Source: Candidatus Latescibacterota bacterium
Lineage (GTDB): Bacteria; JAAXHH01; JACQVL01
Assembly (NCBI GenBank): GCA_016209865.1
Contig: JACQVL010000272.1
Span: 1-39,365 of the forward strand
Direction of reading: 5' to 3'
DNA length: 39,365 nucleotides
Shown: piece after piece, positions 9,105-18,413 of the stretch
Position numbering within the stretch: the first letter of the stretch is position 1
Layout of the letters: each line of letters opens with the position of its first letter
Notes under the pieces: model-generated
What the model saw: only the letters and a program-made list of their open reading frames with translations
Databases searched by the model: none
Told to the model about the DNA's origin: nothing
Translations under genes and position numbers: made by a program

Positions 9105-10316
9105 ATGCGCACGTTCGTGCAATACGGAACGGGGAACATCGGCCGGTCGTTGATGGGGCAACTGTTCTCCCGCGCGGGCTATGAGGTGATCTTTATCGGC
9201 CGCAATCAGCGGATCATCGAAACCCTCAACCGCGAGGGACGGTACCTCGTCGAAGTCAAGGATGAACAGCCGGACGAAATCTGGGTCGAGCACGTCCGGG
9301 GCATCTTAGCGTCCGACCGGGACCGGGTGATCGAGACGATCGCGCGCGCGGACCTGATAGCCACCGCCGTCGGCCCGAACTCGCTGCCTCAGCTCTACGA
9401 CGTGATCGCGGCGGGGATCCTCAAACGGAGCCAGCCGCTCAACATCCTCATCTGCGAGAACCTCCGGTGGATGTCCCGCATCTTCAGAGCAGGATTACTG
9501 CCCTATCTGCCCGCAGATTATCCGTTCGATGAGCGAGTCGGACTGATCGAGACGAGCATCGGGAAGATGGTGCCCATCATGCCGGAGGAGATCCAGCGTG
9601 CCCATCCTACCCGCATCTGGGCGGAGGCCTATAACCTCCTGCTCGTGGACAAACGGGGGTTCGTGGGGGAGATTCCCCAGGTCGAGGGGATGATCGCCAA
9701 AGCCAATTTTGATGCCTGCGTCGATCAAAAACTGTTCGTCCACAACCTCGGCCACGCGACGATCGCCTACCTGGGCTACCTGATGGAGCCGTCGAACCCG
9801 TTCATCTGGAAAGCGATCTCTCACCCGGCCGTCGAACAGGTGGTGAGGGGCGCGATGTGGGAATCAGCCAACGCCCTGATCGACGAGTATCCGGGTGAAT
9901 TTACCACTCAGACCCAGCACACGCACATCGAAGACCTGATCCGGCGGTTCAAAAACCAGTTTCTGAACGATACCCTCTACCGCGTCGGTCGAGACCTCCC
10001 CCGCAAGTTAGGACCGGACGAACGGCTCGTCGGCGCGGCGAAGATGGCGCTCAAGCATCGCATCCCGCCTCGACACATCGCGCTCGCCATCGCCGCAGGG
10101 TTTCGGTTCCGGGCAACGGACGAACGGGGTGAACTGTTTGACGGGGACCGCTTGTTCCATGCGGAGCTTGTCAGACGAGGACTGCCGGCCCTCCTGCAGA
10201 CCGTCTGCAGCCTCGACTCGCAGCAGGACCGTGCCCTGATCGAATTGATCGAACGGAGTGATACGATGCTGAGGGAGCGGAAAACAAGCGTCGATCTCTC
10301 CCATCTTCTCGAGTGA
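9105..10316 (+). CDS. Mannitol-1-phosphate 5-dehydrogenase / long-chain mannitol dehydrogenase-like protein
   Basis: QYGTGNIGRSLMGQLFSRAGYEVIFIGRN; TAVGPNSLPQLYDVIAAGI; LFVHNLGHATIAYLGYL. Confidence 0.8.
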   Translation: MRTFVQYGTGNIGRSLMGQLFSRAGYEVIFIGRNQRIIETLNREGRYLVEVKDEQPDEIWVEHVRGILASDRDRVIETIARADLIATAVGPNSLPQLYDVIAAGILKRSQPLNILICENLRWMSRIFRAGLLPYLPADYPFDERVGLIETSIGKMVPIMPEEIQRAHPTRIWAEAYNLLLVDKRGFVGEIPQVEGMIAKANFDACVDQKLFVHNLGHATIAYLGYLMEPSNPFIWKAISHPAVEQVVRGAMWESANALIDEYPGEFTTQTQHTHIEDLIRRFKNQFLNDTLYRVGRDLPRKLGPDERLVGAAKMALKHRIPPRHIALAIAAGFRFRATDERGELFDGDRLFHAELVRRGLPALLQTVCSLDSQQDRALIELIERSDTMLRERKTSVDLSHLLE

Positions 10317-10334
10317 TAATCAGGAGAGTCAACG

Positions 10335-11336
10335 ATGATCACAACCCTTGATGTCAGTGAGCAGATACAGGTCGTCGAACTCGCGCCTTCTAGAAGCAGT
10401 TTACCTTTACCGACCACCGACCACCGATCACCGACCACCGACTTAGTCTGCGTCGGTCACATCATCTCGGAGATGATCCATTTCCCGTACGACGTCAAGG
10501 GCCCGTTCCTGGGCAGTCCGCCCGCTTATTGCGCCACGGCGGCGGCCCGGCAGGGCACGGCAACCGGACTGGTCACCAAGATTGGCCCCGATTTCCCGCC
10601 GGGTCTGCTTCAGCCGTTGCGTGACGCCGGGGTTGATCTGACTGGTCTCCTGACCGGCGACCGGACGACGACCACCGAGCTGATTTACGACGCGCAGGGA
10701 CATAAAGAGATCCGCTATCCCACCAAAGCGTCTCCCATCACCGCAGAGGATATCCCGTCCTCATACCACGGCTGCCGGATGGTCTACGTGTGCCCGATGG
10801 ATCTCGATGTGCTGCCCGAGAACTTAGCCGGGGTGGCGGCTTTAGGGCGGGTGAGTGCCGTCGATTTAGGGGGGTACGGCGGCGTCCACATGAGCAGAAC
10901 GACCCGTGCCGCCGTTCCCTCCCTGATCGACCTGGCCTGCGGGACGGCGGAACACTTCACCATCGTCAAAGCGTCCGATGAGGACGCGGCGGCCATCTTC
11001 GGATGGGATAACCCGGACGAGGCCGCGACACGATTCCTGGCCTGTGGCCCGGCGGTCGTCGTCATCACGATGGGCGCGAAGGGCGCGCTGGTATCTACCG
11101 TCGAACACCGCTGGCACGTGCCCCCCCTGCCGGGAACAGTGGTCGACACGACCGGAGGAGGGGACACGTTCATGGCCGGGTTCTTATCGCACTATCTCCG
11201 GTATGCCGATCCTTTTGAAGCCGCCCGATGGGGATGCGCGACCGCCATCTGGGTGATCGAGCAGAGCGGCGGGGTGCGGCCGGAGCGGATGCCCACCCAC
11301 CAGCAGGTTCAGGAGCGTGTCGCCTCATACCGGTAG
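10335..11336 (+). CDS. PfkB-family carbohydrate kinase
   Basis: LVCVGHII.EM; VVITMGAKGALV; DTTGGGDTFMAGFLSHYL signature. Confidence 0.85.
   Translation: MITTLDVSEQIQVVELAPSRSSLPLPTTDHRSPTTDLVCVGHIISEMIHFPYDVKGPFLGSPPAYCATAAARQGTATGLVTKIGPDFPPGLLQPLRDAGVDLTGLLTGDRTTTTELIYDAQGHKEIRYPTKASPITAEDIPSSYHGCRMVYVCPMDLDVLPENLAGVAALGRVSAVDLGGYGGVHMSRTTRAAVPSLIDLACGTAEHFTIVKASDEDAAAIFGWDNPDEAATRFLACGPAVVVITMGAKGALVSTVEHRWHVPPLPGTVVDTTGGGDTFMAGFLSHYLRYADPFEAARWGCATAIWVIEQSGGVRPERMPTHQQVQERVASYR
10410..10442. repeat. Heptanucleotide tandem repeat (CCGACCA) x ~4.7 inside the 5' end of the PfkB ORF
   Basis: ccgacca ccgacca ccgatca ccgacca ccgac, encoding PTTDHRSPTTD. Confidence 0.85.
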
Positions 11337-11363
11337 TAGGGGCGAATCATGATTCGCCCCTAC
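11336..11363. repeat. Perfect 28-nt palindrome GTAGGGGCGAATCATGATTCGCCCCTAC
   Basis: Self-complementary over its whole length; overlaps the last base of the PfkB stop codon. Confidence 0.9.
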
Positions 11364-11402
11364 AGGTTTGTTTGTCAAAAATCATTAGAAAGGAGTGATA
11401 CA

Positions 11403-12578
11403 ATGACAGAGGTCAGAATGGGAATCGTCGGTTGCGGGAGCATCGCGGAGATCGCGCATCTTCCGTCGCTCACCCAGCGCAAAGAGGCGAAGCTGATCGC
11501 CGTGTGTGACCTGGATGCGGATCGTGCGCAGGCGATCGCCGCTAAATGGGGGGCGGAACAGTGGTTCACCGACTACCGGACGATGTTCGAACGGGCCACA
11601 CTCGACGCGGTGGTGATCGCCACTCCGAATAACCTTCACCGCAACCAGGCGGTGGCGGCCGCGCAGGCGGGCGTGCACATGCTCGTCGAAAAACCGTTGG
11701 CCGTGACCAACGGGGAAGCCTGGGACATCGTCAACGCCTGCAAACGCGCCGGAGTCAAGCTCATGGTCGGGTGCGACCGCCGGTTCTGGACGCACAATCA
11801 ATGGGCTAAGCAATTGATCGACGACGGGGTGATCGGGACGCTCTTGATGAGCCGGGCGTGCCTGCATGAACACTGGTATAATTACCAGAATCACGTGGCC
11901 CGGACGACGTTCCGTCTGGATTGCAGGGTGGCAGGGGGCGCCGCGCTGAACGACACCGGCGCGCACGCGATCGACCTGCTGACCTGGCTTAACGGCAGTC
12001 CGATCACACGCGCGGTCGGCGTCGCCAAACGCTTAGCGATGCCCGAAAGCTATACCCTGTGCGACGATACCGCCCTGGTCATGGTCGAGTTCGAGAACGG
12101 CGCGGTCGGGACGATCAGTTGCAATCGCTTTTCGCCCGCCGTCAACCAGGCGACCGAGCTGTGCGGCACGGAAGGGACGATCTTCACGGCGACCGACGCG
12201 ACCAACCCGTTCCAGAGCTGGCCGATGGCGGTCTACACCGACAAAGACTATACGGTCGAGACCCTGCCGCAGATTTTGAAGGATTACCGCTGGCCGCAGT
12301 TGTTCTGGGTTGAGGATATCATCGACCAGCACGTCCAAAAACGCTGGACCGCCATCTGCCCGCCGCGCAGGCCGAACAACTACGAGCGCATGACCGAGCA
12401 TTTCTTAGGTTGCATCATCAACGACACACCGCCCCTGGTCAGCGGAGAGGACGGCGCCCGCGCGGTCGAAGTGATGTGTGCGACCTGGAAGAGCGTCGAG
12501 ACCGGGGCCTGGGCGGAACTGCCTCTGACGGAAGAGGTGGTCCCTCCCTACTACGAGCCTCTGCCGAAGGAAGGGTGA
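11403..12578 (+). CDS. Gfo/Idh/MocA family oxidoreductase
   Basis: VRMGIVGCGSIAEIAHLPSL, VVIATPNNLH, MLVEKPLAVT. SD-like AAAGGAG upstream of ATG 11403. Confidence 0.88.
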   Translation: MTEVRMGIVGCGSIAEIAHLPSLTQRKEAKLIAVCDLDADRAQAIAAKWGAEQWFTDYRTMFERATLDAVVIATPNNLHRNQAVAAAQAGVHMLVEKPLAVTNGEAWDIVNACKRAGVKLMVGCDRRFWTHNQWAKQLIDDGVIGTLLMSRACLHEHWYNYQNHVARTTFRLDCRVAGGAALNDTGAHAIDLLTWLNGSPITRAVGVAKRLAMPESYTLCDDTALVMVEFENGAVGTISCNRFSPAVNQATELCGTEGTIFTATDATNPFQSWPMAVYTDKDYTVETLPQILKDYRWPQLFWVEDIIDQHVQKRWTAICPPRRPNNYERMTEHFLGCIINDTPPLVSGEDGARAVEVMCATWKSVETGAWAELPLTEEVVPPYYEPLPKEG

Positions 12579-12583
12579 GAGCC

Positions 12584-13570
12584 ATGGACACAGTCCTTGT
12601 CACCGGAGCCACCGGGTTTGTCGGCCGGGAAGTGGTGCGCCACCTGATCGAGCTGGGGAAGACCGTTACCGCCCTGGGCCGGACTCAGCCTGAGGAGCCG
12701 ATTCCCTTCATCCAGGCCGACCTGACGGACGCTGCCGGCCTGCAGCGAGCCTTGAACGGGCGCTCCTTCGACGGCATCATCCACTTAGCCTCCCTGCCGG
12801 GGGACACGGGCAACCCCATCCAGATGGTGCAAGTCAACGTCAACGGGTGCCAGAATCTCCTGGAATACGCCCGCCAGGCGGCCGTCAGCCGCTTTGTCTT
12901 AGCCAGCAGCATCTCCGCGTATGAATGGTATCCCGCGACGAAGTTCAATCCTCCAGACTCCATGCCGGTGGACGAGGACCATCCTTGCCGGCCGAAGGAC
13001 ATCTACTCGACGACCAAGCGGGTGCAGGAGCTGTTAGCCCTCACCTACTATCATCAGTACCAGCTTCCCGCCACAGTCTTACGCCTGACCGCCGTGGTCG
13101 GCCCGCATGGACGCGGAGGAGGTCGAGGCTGGCGGGAGTTCGCTGGACAATTAGCCGAAGGCAAGCGCGTGCAGGTGCCCCATTTCTCGGCGGAAGAACT
13201 CTGTCATTACGTGGATTTCAGGGACGTGGCGCGGATGCACGTCGCCGCCGCAGAGCATCCTGGCGCGGTCGGCCAGGTCTTCAACTGCTGCGGCCCCGTC
13301 CCCACACGGGGAATGGAATTCGTCGAAATCGTCAAACGCTTCGTCCCGGATATCGAGGTAGACTACGGCTTCCCCTGGAGCATGGCCCAGGGCGGGGAGA
13401 TCGCGTTCGATATGTCGAAAGCCAAACGACTCATCGATTTTGAGCCGCGTTACAACCTCTCGGATAGCATCAAAAGCATCAAGGACTGGATCGACGCTGG
13501 TGGTCTGACCGAAGCAGAGTCCGCCAGCGACCGGACCTACGGCGCTGGCGCGAAAAAAGGGCTGTCGTGA
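12584..13570 (+). CDS. NAD-dependent epimerase/dehydratase (extended SDR)
   Basis: VLVTGATGFVGREVVRHL; FVLASSISAYEW; DIYSTTKRVQELL (Y-T-T-K). Confidence 0.85.
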   Translation: MDTVLVTGATGFVGREVVRHLIELGKTVTALGRTQPEEPIPFIQADLTDAAGLQRALNGRSFDGIIHLASLPGDTGNPIQMVQVNVNGCQNLLEYARQAAVSRFVLASSISAYEWYPATKFNPPDSMPVDEDHPCRPKDIYSTTKRVQELLALTYYHQYQLPATVLRLTAVVGPHGRGGGRGWREFAGQLAEGKRVQVPHFSAEELCHYVDFRDVARMHVAAAEHPGAVGQVFNCCGPVPTRGMEFVEIVKRFVPDIEVDYGFPWSMAQGGEIAFDMSKAKRLIDFEPRYNLSDSIKSIKDWIDAGGLTEAESASDRTYGAGAKKGLS

Positions 13571-13573
13571 TCC

Positions 13574-16477
13574 ATGCGTGAAGATGGGAAGAGCGAGATG
13601 GCAGACCGCAGTGCGGAACGCACGGCCGGTCCAAACGGGGACGACTACTCGCTGTGGACGGTCGATCACTTCATCCCCGGCCCGGCCGTGGCTGTTCCCC
13701 TCTACCCGAGTCCGACGAGGGAGTGCATCTCGTTGGACGGGATGTGGCAGGTGAGGATCGACCCCGACGATCGAGGGATCGCCGAACGGTGGTTTGAGCG
13801 AGAAGACGCGGCGTTCGACCATCACGTGAACGTGCCCGGTACCTGGAATGCCCAGGGACTCGGCGGCGCGGGTCTTCCACACGACGAAGGCGTCAGAAAC
13901 CCGGAATGGAGCCTGCGGTCAGCGACGTTCAAGGGGTCGTACGTCGGCCTTGCCTGGTATCGAAAGAGGGTCAGCATTCCGGCAGGTTGGCGAGACCGGC
14001 GCATCCGACTGATCTGCGGGGGAGTGTTGAGCAGTGTCCGGGTTTGGGTGAACGGGCAATTCGCGGGAGGCCGCTGGACGGACGGGAACTCGTTCTACGT
14101 TGACATCACCCGGCACGTCAGACCGGGTGAGGTGAACACGTGCGTGATGGCCATCGATAACCGGTGGAAACAGACCGCGACGCTCAGCCATCTCAACTGG
14201 TATGTCGTGGCCGGCGGACCGTTTCACCACATCGTGTTGACAGCGCTCCCTCAGCTCCATATCGAACAGGCGGTCGTGAGGCCACTCTTGCCGTCCGGGA
14301 GCCGGTCGGGGATCGCCGAAGTCCATCTCAGCGTGAGTCACAACGCTGACTCGCAGACGGTCGCACATCTTGAGATTGCCTCCCTACAAGCGACGAATCG
14401 GCGGTTTCGAGCGGCCGCCCAGATCAGCCTACGGGCTGGACAGACCGGGCACGTTGTGGTGCCCGTCACGATAGACCCTGTTGAGTTATGGTCGCCGGAG
14501 GAGCCCAACCTGTATACGCTGACCGTCGAGATGAGCGGCGGCGGTCTCACTGACCGCACGGTGGACCGGTTCGGTCTGCGGACGGTCGCCTCGGCGGGCA
14601 ACAGGTTTGCACTCAACGGTCGGCCAGTCTTCCTGCTCGGCCAGCACCTCAATTTCTTCTGGCCGCAGACACTGACCCCGCCCATCACGAAGGACGAGTA
14701 CATCAAACACCTGAAACTGATGAAGGAGTATGGGTTCAATTACCTGAGAACCCCCTGGCTAATGCCGGAAGAGTGCTATCAGGCCGCAGACGAGCTGGGC
14801 ATGATGCTGCAACTGGAGTTTCCATACGCCTTCGATGAATACACGAAGATCAAGGCGCCGCTCATCGAGCGGTTGATCGCCGAATGTCTCGCGGCCTACG
14901 GAAACCACCCTTCGCTGGTTGTGCTCTGCATGTCGAACGAAGGGTCGTGGGACGGCAGGGGTGATTTGAACCCCCGGTTCTGCGCGTTCTCGAAATCGAT
15001 CGACCCGACTCGCGTCGTCATCGATACCGACGGCATGCCGGAGGGTGGAGACGCGACGTACACTGATATCGTGAGCGTGCACAATATGAGTGCGGTGTGG
15101 TCGGACTACATGACCCAGGTTGCCCGGCAGACGAACTTAGCTCACCTGCGCCCGTGCATCGATCACGAGTTCTTAAACGTTCCTACCCTGTGCAACCCTG
15201 ACGATGACACAGGCTATCATGGCGCGATCGTCGCCCCGCCCGCAGAATGTGCCGCTCGCAGAGAACACATCCGCGATCAGGGCATGGAAGCGGAATACTC
15301 ACGGTATGTGAAGGCCAGTTACCACCACCAGGCCAACTTCATCAAAGAGGGGATGGAGCGGTCGCGAAAGAACCCCGCAAAGGCGGGCTACAGTATGTGC
15401 GCCTGGAACGACATCGGGCCAAGCATCCGTTGGGGGCTCCTCGATCAACGGATGAACCCGAAAGGGATCACGGCAGAGGAAATGCGCCGCTATAATACAC
15501 AGAGCGTGCTCCTGTTCGATTTCGTTCGATCCGGCTCCGATGAAATTGAACTCGTGCCGGACTATTGTCGCATCTGCGAGCAGCCGTTTACGGTTCAACC
15601 GTGCGTCTCTTACTTCAACCATCATCCCGTCACGAACGCGACGTTGACGTGGTGGGTTGAGACTCACTCAGGCGCGACACTGGCTCAAGGTGGAGTTGAG
15701 CACATCAACTTAGCGCTGTCTACCGTCACTCTCCTCCCACGAATCGTCATCGGGCCTCTCGCCCGGTCGAAGCCCCAGGGGGTGACCCTGAGAATGCGGT
15801 TGTCCGGTCCTGAGGTTCCCCTGGAAAACGCCTGGCCGCTGTGGCTATTCCCACGAGTTCGTCGAGAGGATGTGAAGCGAACGGTCTTCGCCAGCCAGAA
15901 CGTCATCGCGGCGCTGCGGAGAGTGTCGAACGCTGTGATGCCCCCTGGCGACAGAGAAGAAGGTGACACAGATACCGATTCACTCTGGGTCACAGACGAG
16001 GGCGGCCTGGTGCTCGACTGGTTGCGGGCAGGCAGGACGGTCCTGTTCCTGGCGACCGGCGGGACATCGTCTACTGCTTCCTCGCCGAACGTCAACCCAT
16101 TTGATCCCGGATGGTTCCAGGGAGATGGTCACATGGGGTCGATCATCCGGCCCAACCCCATCTTGGGGGATTTCCCGCACGACGGGCATGCGTCCTGGCA
16201 ATTCAGAAACCTGATCGAAAAAGGTGCGAACGTTCCCGAAGGACCGATTGCCGCCACCTGCGTCATCTCCTCCGTGTTTGGTGACAACCACCCCCGTGTG
16301 CAGCATCAATTATTCATGGTGAACACGCTGACAGGGGGACATCTGACGTACTGTCTCCTGAAGGTGACCTCCGGCCGGTGTGAAGCGGATTACCTGTTGC
16401 AGCAGTTCGTGCAGCAGATAAGACGCGTCGATGCTGACCCCGTGATGACGGACGAGGAGTTGAGACGGCACTTGTAA
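13574..16477 (+). CDS. GH2-family glycoside hydrolase (beta-galactosidase/glucuronidase superfamily)
   Basis: GH2 jelly-roll, Ig-like and TIM modules: SVRVWVNGQFAGG, FGLRTV...FALNGRPVFLLGQHLNFFWP, YGFNYLRTPWLMPEE, LVVLCMSNEGSWDGRGD. Confidence 0.8.
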   Translation: MREDGKSEMADRSAERTAGPNGDDYSLWTVDHFIPGPAVAVPLYPSPTRECISLDGMWQVRIDPDDRGIAERWFEREDAAFDHHVNVPGTWNAQGLGGAGLPHDEGVRNPEWSLRSATFKGSYVGLAWYRKRVSIPAGWRDRRIRLICGGVLSSVRVWVNGQFAGGRWTDGNSFYVDITRHVRPGEVNTCVMAIDNRWKQTATLSHLNWYVVAGGPFHHIVLTALPQLHIEQAVVRPLLPSGSRSGIAEVHLSVSHNADSQTVAHLEIASLQATNRRFRAAAQISLRAGQTGHVVVPVTIDPVELWSPEEPNLYTLTVEMSGGGLTDRTVDRFGLRTVASAGNRFALNGRPVFLLGQHLNFFWPQTLTPPITKDEYIKHLKLMKEYGFNYLRTPWLMPEECYQAADELGMMLQLEFPYAFDEYTKIKAPLIERLIAECLAAYGNHPSLVVLCMSNEGSWDGRGDLNPRFCAFSKSIDPTRVVIDTDGMPEGGDATYTDIVSVHNMSAVWSDYMTQVARQTNLAHLRPCIDHEFLNVPTLCNPDDDTGYHGAIVAPPAECAARREHIRDQGMEAEYSRYVKASYHHQANFIKEGMERSRKNPAKAGYSMCAWNDIGPSIRWGLLDQRMNPKGITAEEMRRYNTQSVLLFDFVRSGSDEIELVPDYCRICEQPFTVQPCVSYFNHHPVTNATLTWWVETHSGATLAQGGVEHINLALSTVTLLPRIVIGPLARSKPQGVTLRMRLSGPEVPLENAWPLWLFPRVRREDVKRTVFASQNVIAALRRVSNAVMPPGDREEGDTDTDSLWVTDEGGLVLDWLRAGRTVLFLATGGTSSTASSPNVNPFDPGWFQGDGHMGSIIRPNPILGDFPHDGHASWQFRNLIEKGANVPEGPIAATCVISSVFGDNHPRVQHQLFMVNTLTGGHLTYCLLKVTSGRCEADYLLQQFVQQIRRVDADPVMTDEELRRHL

Positions 16478-16501
16478 GGAGCAATAGATTGGAGTGACAT
16501 C

Positions 16502-17347
16502 ATGAATACACAGACAACACCGGTCCCGTTTCCCTGGCCTGACGAGAAGATTGCCCATTACACCGCCTACCGCGTGGACGCACCGCTCCGGATCGATGGG
16601 CGTTTGGATGAGCCGAGCTGGCAGGCGGCCCCTCGCTCTCCGCGGTTCGTCGATCTGATCAGCGGACAGCCGACGATTCACGACACGCACGCAGCCGTGC
16701 TCTGGGACGATGACTACCTCTACGTGGGCTTCTGGGTCGAAGAGCCGCTCGTCACAGCGACCCTCACCGAGCGTGACGCCCCCATCTATACCAACAACGA
16801 TGTCGAAGTCTTCATCGCCGGGAAGGATGCCTACTACGAGTTTGAGATCAACGCCCTGGGGACTATCTATGAGGTGCTGTTCATCTGGGAGAAGGCATAC
16901 GAACGAGGCGGGTACAGCGCGGTGCCTGAATTCCGGAGAACGAATCCCGGCGTGCGACCGTTTCACGGGGTGGGGTTCAGTCATCATCCGCGTGGACCGC
17001 GAATCGGGTTCTGGAACTGGGATTTCCCCGGCCTCAAGAGTGCCGTGTCCGTTGACGGCACGCTCAACCAGAACGAGGACCGGGACCGCGGATGGACCGT
17101 CGAACTGGCGTTTCCTTGGAACGGAATGACGTGGCTGGCTCACGCGGACCATCGATCCCTACCGCCGCAGGACGAGGATATCTGGCGCATAGATTTTTCG
17201 CGGTTCAATCAGTATAAGGAAGCCCCCCCAGCCAGCGATTCTGGCGGCTGGGCGTGGAGTGCGCACGGGGTCTGGGACTCGCACGTACCCGAGTGTTTTC
17301 CGTATATCCATTTCTCAACCCGGTCGGTGATGGCGGCAACCAGATGA
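16502..17347 (+). CDS. CBM9-like carbohydrate-binding domain protein
   Basis: LRIDGRLDEPSWQAAPRS, AVLWDDDYLYVGFWVEEP, NNDVEVFIAGKDAYYEFEINALGTIYE, WTVELAFPWNGM. Confidence 0.8.
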   Translation: MNTQTTPVPFPWPDEKIAHYTAYRVDAPLRIDGRLDEPSWQAAPRSPRFVDLISGQPTIHDTHAAVLWDDDYLYVGFWVEEPLVTATLTERDAPIYTNNDVEVFIAGKDAYYEFEINALGTIYEVLFIWEKAYERGGYSAVPEFRRTNPGVRPFHGVGFSHHPRGPRIGFWNWDFPGLKSAVSVDGTLNQNEDRDRGWTVELAFPWNGMTWLAHADHRSLPPQDEDIWRIDFSRFNQYKEAPPASDSGGWAWSAHGVWDSHVPECFPYIHFSTRSVMAATR

Positions 17348-17390
17348 GGAAGCGGGGAAGTGCAGACCCATGCCACAGGAGGAGCACCTC

Positions 17391-18413
17391 ATGACACCGC
17401 GCACACGATTCCTACGCGCTCTGAAGCGCGAACCCACGGACACCGTGGCCGTCGGGAATCCCACCTCGATCATCACCACCGATCTCATGGAGCAGACAGG
17501 CAGCTATTTCCCGGAAGCGCACACCGACGCCGACACGATGGCACAGTTAGCTGCGGCGGGGTATGAGATTTTAGGCTACGACACCATCGCGCCGTACTTC
17601 TCCGTCCAACAAGAGGCGGCGGCGTTCGGCTGTCGGGTGAACTGGGAAGATAAGGAACACATGCCAACCGTGCGAGGGCATCTGTTCGAGACGCCCGACG
17701 ACATCAGCATTCCGGAGGACTATCTCACCCGTCCCCCGACGCGCGCGGTGCTCGACGCGCTGCGTATCCTCAAACGACGGTACGATGATGAGGTCGCGTT
17801 GATCGGCAAAGCGATGGGACCGTGGACGCTGGCGTACCACCTCTTCGGGCTTGAGCCGTTCCTCATCCGGATCATCGACGCGCCTGATGAGGTTCATGCC
17901 ATCCTGGAACGGCTGATGAAAGCCACCGTGATGTTTGCCCAGGCCCAGATCGAAGCCGGGGCGGATTGTATCACCCTGCCAGACCATCTGACCGGCGACC
18001 TGTGCAGTGCCGCGACATATCGGGATTTTCTGTTGCCCATCCATCAGCAGATTCGCGCCCAACTCGACATCCCGATCATCCTGCACATCTGCGGTGCGAC
18101 ACTGGATCGCTTGGATTACATCGCCCAGACCGGGTTCGACGCGTTCCATTTCGACTCGAAAAACGACCCCTACAAAACGGTGGAGATCGCCGGCGATCGC
18201 ATCGCCCTGGTCGGCCATATCAATAACCCTGAGACGCTGTATAAAGGGAAGATGGAGCAGATCGACAGAGAGGTTGCCGACGCGATCCAGGCGGGAGTGG
18301 CCGTCATCGCGCCGGAGTGTGCAGTCCCGTTGAATATGGACTCGAAAGGGCTCAAGCGGATCGTGGACGCCGCCAGAGCGTATGCGAAAGGGGTGAAGGA
18401 TGATGGGGCATGA
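17391..18413 (+). CDS. MtaA/CmuA-like URO-D-family methyltransferase with H-x-C...C zinc signature
   Basis: ILHICGATLDRLDYIAQTGFDAFHFDSKNDPYKTVEIAGDRIALVGHINNPETLYKG...VIAPECAVPLNMDSKGLKRIV. His and Cys codons at 18084-18092, distal Cys codon 18318-18320. Confidence 0.8.
   Translation: MTPRTRFLRALKREPTDTVAVGNPTSIITTDLMEQTGSYFPEAHTDADTMAQLAAAGYEILGYDTIAPYFSVQQEAAAFGCRVNWEDKEHMPTVRGHLFETPDDISIPEDYLTRPPTRAVLDALRILKRRYDDEVALIGKAMGPWTLAYHLFGLEPFLIRIIDAPDEVHAILERLMKATVMFAQAQIEAGADCITLPDHLTGDLCSAATYRDFLLPIHQQIRAQLDIPIILHICGATLDRLDYIAQTGFDAFHFDSKNDPYKTVEIAGDRIALVGHINNPETLYKGKMEQIDREVADAIQAGVAVIAPECAVPLNMDSKGLKRIVDAARAYAKGVKDDGA

Noticed and set aside
10410-10442. CRISPR-like array
   Set aside because: Only a contiguous heptamer tandem repeat with no spacers and no cas genes nearby.
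11349-11402. ORF-track start of the Gfo/Idh gene at 11349
   Set aside because: That ATG is the centre of the 28-nt palindrome; ATG 11403 has a good SD and opens the conserved IVGCG motif.
12410-12583. Fusion of the Gfo/Idh tail with the SDR protein (ORF 12410-13570)
   Set aside because: The first 58 codons are out-of-frame sequence of the Gfo/Idh gene; MDTVLVTGATGFVG at 12584 is the natural start.
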